Assembly (NCBI GenBank): GCA_938008005.1
Contig: CALLLZ010000269.1
Coordinates: 1-6,089, forward strand
Source: an uncultured Marinicella sp.
GTDB lineage: Bacteria; Pseudomonadota; Gammaproteobacteria; Xanthomonadales; Marinicellaceae
Direction of reading: 5' to 3'
Length of the DNA: 6,089 bases
Positions within the stretch are counted from its first letter, which is position 1; each line of letters begins with the position of its first letter. Positions 4,916 through 6,089 of this stretch are shown one piece after another. The translations under genes and the position numbers were made by a program. The notes beneath the pieces were generated by a model. The model did no database searches and was not told the DNA's origin. It was given only the letters and a program-made list of their open reading frames with translations.

Positions 4916-6089
4916 TTACCCTGCTGGCTTCATGATTTCATCAAAGCTCATTTTCTTTTCCTTGATGTTGACTTGAGATTCAATCCATTCCATTACTTGA
5001 GCCTCGATGACATTTTGTTCAACGCTGGCCATTAAATCTTGGTTTTGATAATACATTTGAATCACTTCTTGTGGTTGCTCAAAAGTTTGGGCGATTTCAT
5101 TAATTTGATCGCGAACCTTAGCAAAATCAGTTTTAATGTCTTGTTTTTTAGCCACATCCTGAATAATCAGTGTATTCAAAATTCGATCTTTTGCCGCATC
5201 TATAAATTCTTTCGAATCTTTTAACGGCGAATCTTCGTGACCCATTTGTTTGGCTCTTTGTTGCTCTTGCTGAGCCATGTACTGGCTTTCTTTGGTGATC
5301 ATTGACTCAGGTAACAAAGTATCTTTACAAACTTGACGCAAGTTTTCTAAAGCATTTTGTTTGAATGTATTATTAATGGTTTGACTCAATTCACGTTCCA
5401 AGTTCTTTTTGATGTCTTTCTTAAAGTCTTCCTCATCTCCACTTTCAACACCAAAAGATTTAACAAATTCCTCATCAACCTTCGGCAACTTAGGCTTTCT
5501 AACATCAGTAATTTCAAAATTAAATTCAACCTTTTTATCTGCCAACTCAGTCACATTAAAATCCTTAGGGAATTTAAGTTCTAGTTCTGCAGTTTCTTTA
5601 GTTTTCAAACCAATCATCGCGCTTTTTAGTTCGTCAGGTATTTTACTTTCACCCAATAAGACGCCCATTTTTTCAGTCCCTTCAGCTGGATAAATAAGCC
5701 CTTTACCTTTCGCACTATATTCAATAGTTACCAGGTCATTATTAGCAATTTTGCCTTTACTTTCTTTCCAGTCCTGTTTCTGTTTCTGCAAGTTTTTTAT
5801 CATAGCATCAATGTCTTTAGTTGATATTTCTGCCACTTGCTTTTCTATTTTAATTTTATCAAATTCAATACTTGGTACTTCAGGCATTAATTCAACTTTA
5901 GCCTGAAACTCAAAACCGCCGTTATCGGTATCGTCGGTTTTAACCACTTCAGGAGCTGCTATGATTTCAAAATCGTTTTCTTTAATCGCTTTTTCAATTG
6001 AATCCTGCATTAATTGACCCAAAACTTCTTGTCTGGCATGTTGACCAAAACGCTGTGTAAGTATTTTCTTGGGCACCTTACCCTGCCTA
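4916..6089 (-). CDS. tig: Trigger factor, ribosome-associated chaperone (N-terminus outside window)
   Basis: Trigger factor binds the ribosomal exit tunnel (protein uL23) and shelters nascent chains; the family also has an FKBP-type prolyl isomerase domain. 390 codons are visible. The GTG at 6074-6076 is not the start: the frame continues to the edge and reads RQGKVP, preceded by a T that fits Phe, i.e. the ribosome-docking signature GFRxGKVP. About 45 residues are missing, giving a full length near 434 (E. coli 432). Counting the first visible Arg as 1, the ribosome-binding domain ends at about 65, the PPIase domain spans about 115-197, and the C-terminal chaperone arms follow to residue 390. 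In the PPIase domain the E. coli IPGFEDG loop, with F198 needed for isomerase activity, is replaced by IPDELKSAMIG (150-160), so isomerase activity may be weak or lost. The chaperone function should be intact. Confidence 0.97.
   Translation of the reverse strand, partial: RQGKVPKKILTQRFGQHARQEVLGQLMQDSIEKAIKENDFEIIAAPEVVKTDDTDNGGFEFQAKVELMPEVPSIEFDKIKIEKQVAEISTKDIDAMIKNLQKQKQDWKESKGKIANNDLVTIEYSAKGKGLIYPAEGTEKMGVLLGESKIPDELKSAMIGLKTKETAELELKFPKDFNVTELADKKVEFNFEITDVRKPKLPKVDEEFVKSFGVESGDEEDFKKDIKKNLERELSQTINNTFKQNALENLRQVCKDTLLPESMITKESQYMAQQEQQRAKQMGHEDSPLKDSKEFIDAAKDRILNTLIIQDVAKKQDIKTDFAKVRDQINEIAQTFEQPQEVIQMYYQNQDLMASVEQNVIEAQVMEWIESQVNIKEKKMSFDEIMKPAG
4919..4922 (-). promoter_or_regulatory. 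clpP ribosome binding site inside the tig 3' end
   Basis: AGGG spans the last two sense codons of tig (Ala GCA, Gly GGG) and sits five bases before the clpP ATG. A ribosome terminating on tig would be placed directly over it, which favours coupled translation of tig and clpP. Confidence 0.6.

Noticed and set aside
6074..6076. GTG as the start codon of trigger factor
   Set aside because: It encodes the Val of the conserved GFRxGKVP signature; the frame stays open to the window edge with matching residues before it.

Overview
This AT-rich window (roughly 38-40% G+C by eye) carries five consecutive genes, all on the minus strand. In transcription order (right to left) they are tig (trigger factor, N-terminus beyond the right edge), clpP, clpX, lon and the start of hupB (HU, C-terminus beyond the left edge). 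This order, tig-clpP-clpX-lon-hupB, is the classic chromosomal proteostasis cluster of Gammaproteobacteria. Gene order, E. coli-like protein lengths and the low G+C point to a low-GC gammaproteobacterium. I cannot name the genus.

Layout: 4916-6089 tig; a 2-bp gap; 4293-4913 clpP; a 159-bp gap (4134-4292) holding a perfect 11-bp stem-loop and weak promoter-like hexamers; 2874-4133 clpX; an 8-bp gap; 451-2865 lon; a 240-bp AT-rich gap (211-450) with a good hupB promoter candidate; 1-210 hupB, first 70 codons. No mobile element, tRNA/rRNA, CRISPR array or foreign gene is visible. The long open frames on the plus strand are shadows of the minus-strand genes.

The genes act together. Trigger factor receives nascent chains at the ribosome exit. 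ClpX unfolds tagged or recognised substrates and feeds them to the ClpP peptidase. Lon degrades misfolded and regulatory proteins on its own. HU-beta is a nucleoid protein and, in E. coli, a known Lon substrate. All catalytic residues of ClpP, ClpX and Lon are present.

This is a conserved housekeeping region and I do not see a new system in it. The points worth a second look are regulatory or evolutionary: the compressed operon (tig/clpP and clpX/lon almost abutting), a possible sigma-32-type promoter for lon inside the end of clpX, the clpP-clpX stem-loop with alternative pairing partners, a palindrome in the probable hupB leader, and a degenerate PPIase active-site loop in trigger factor.
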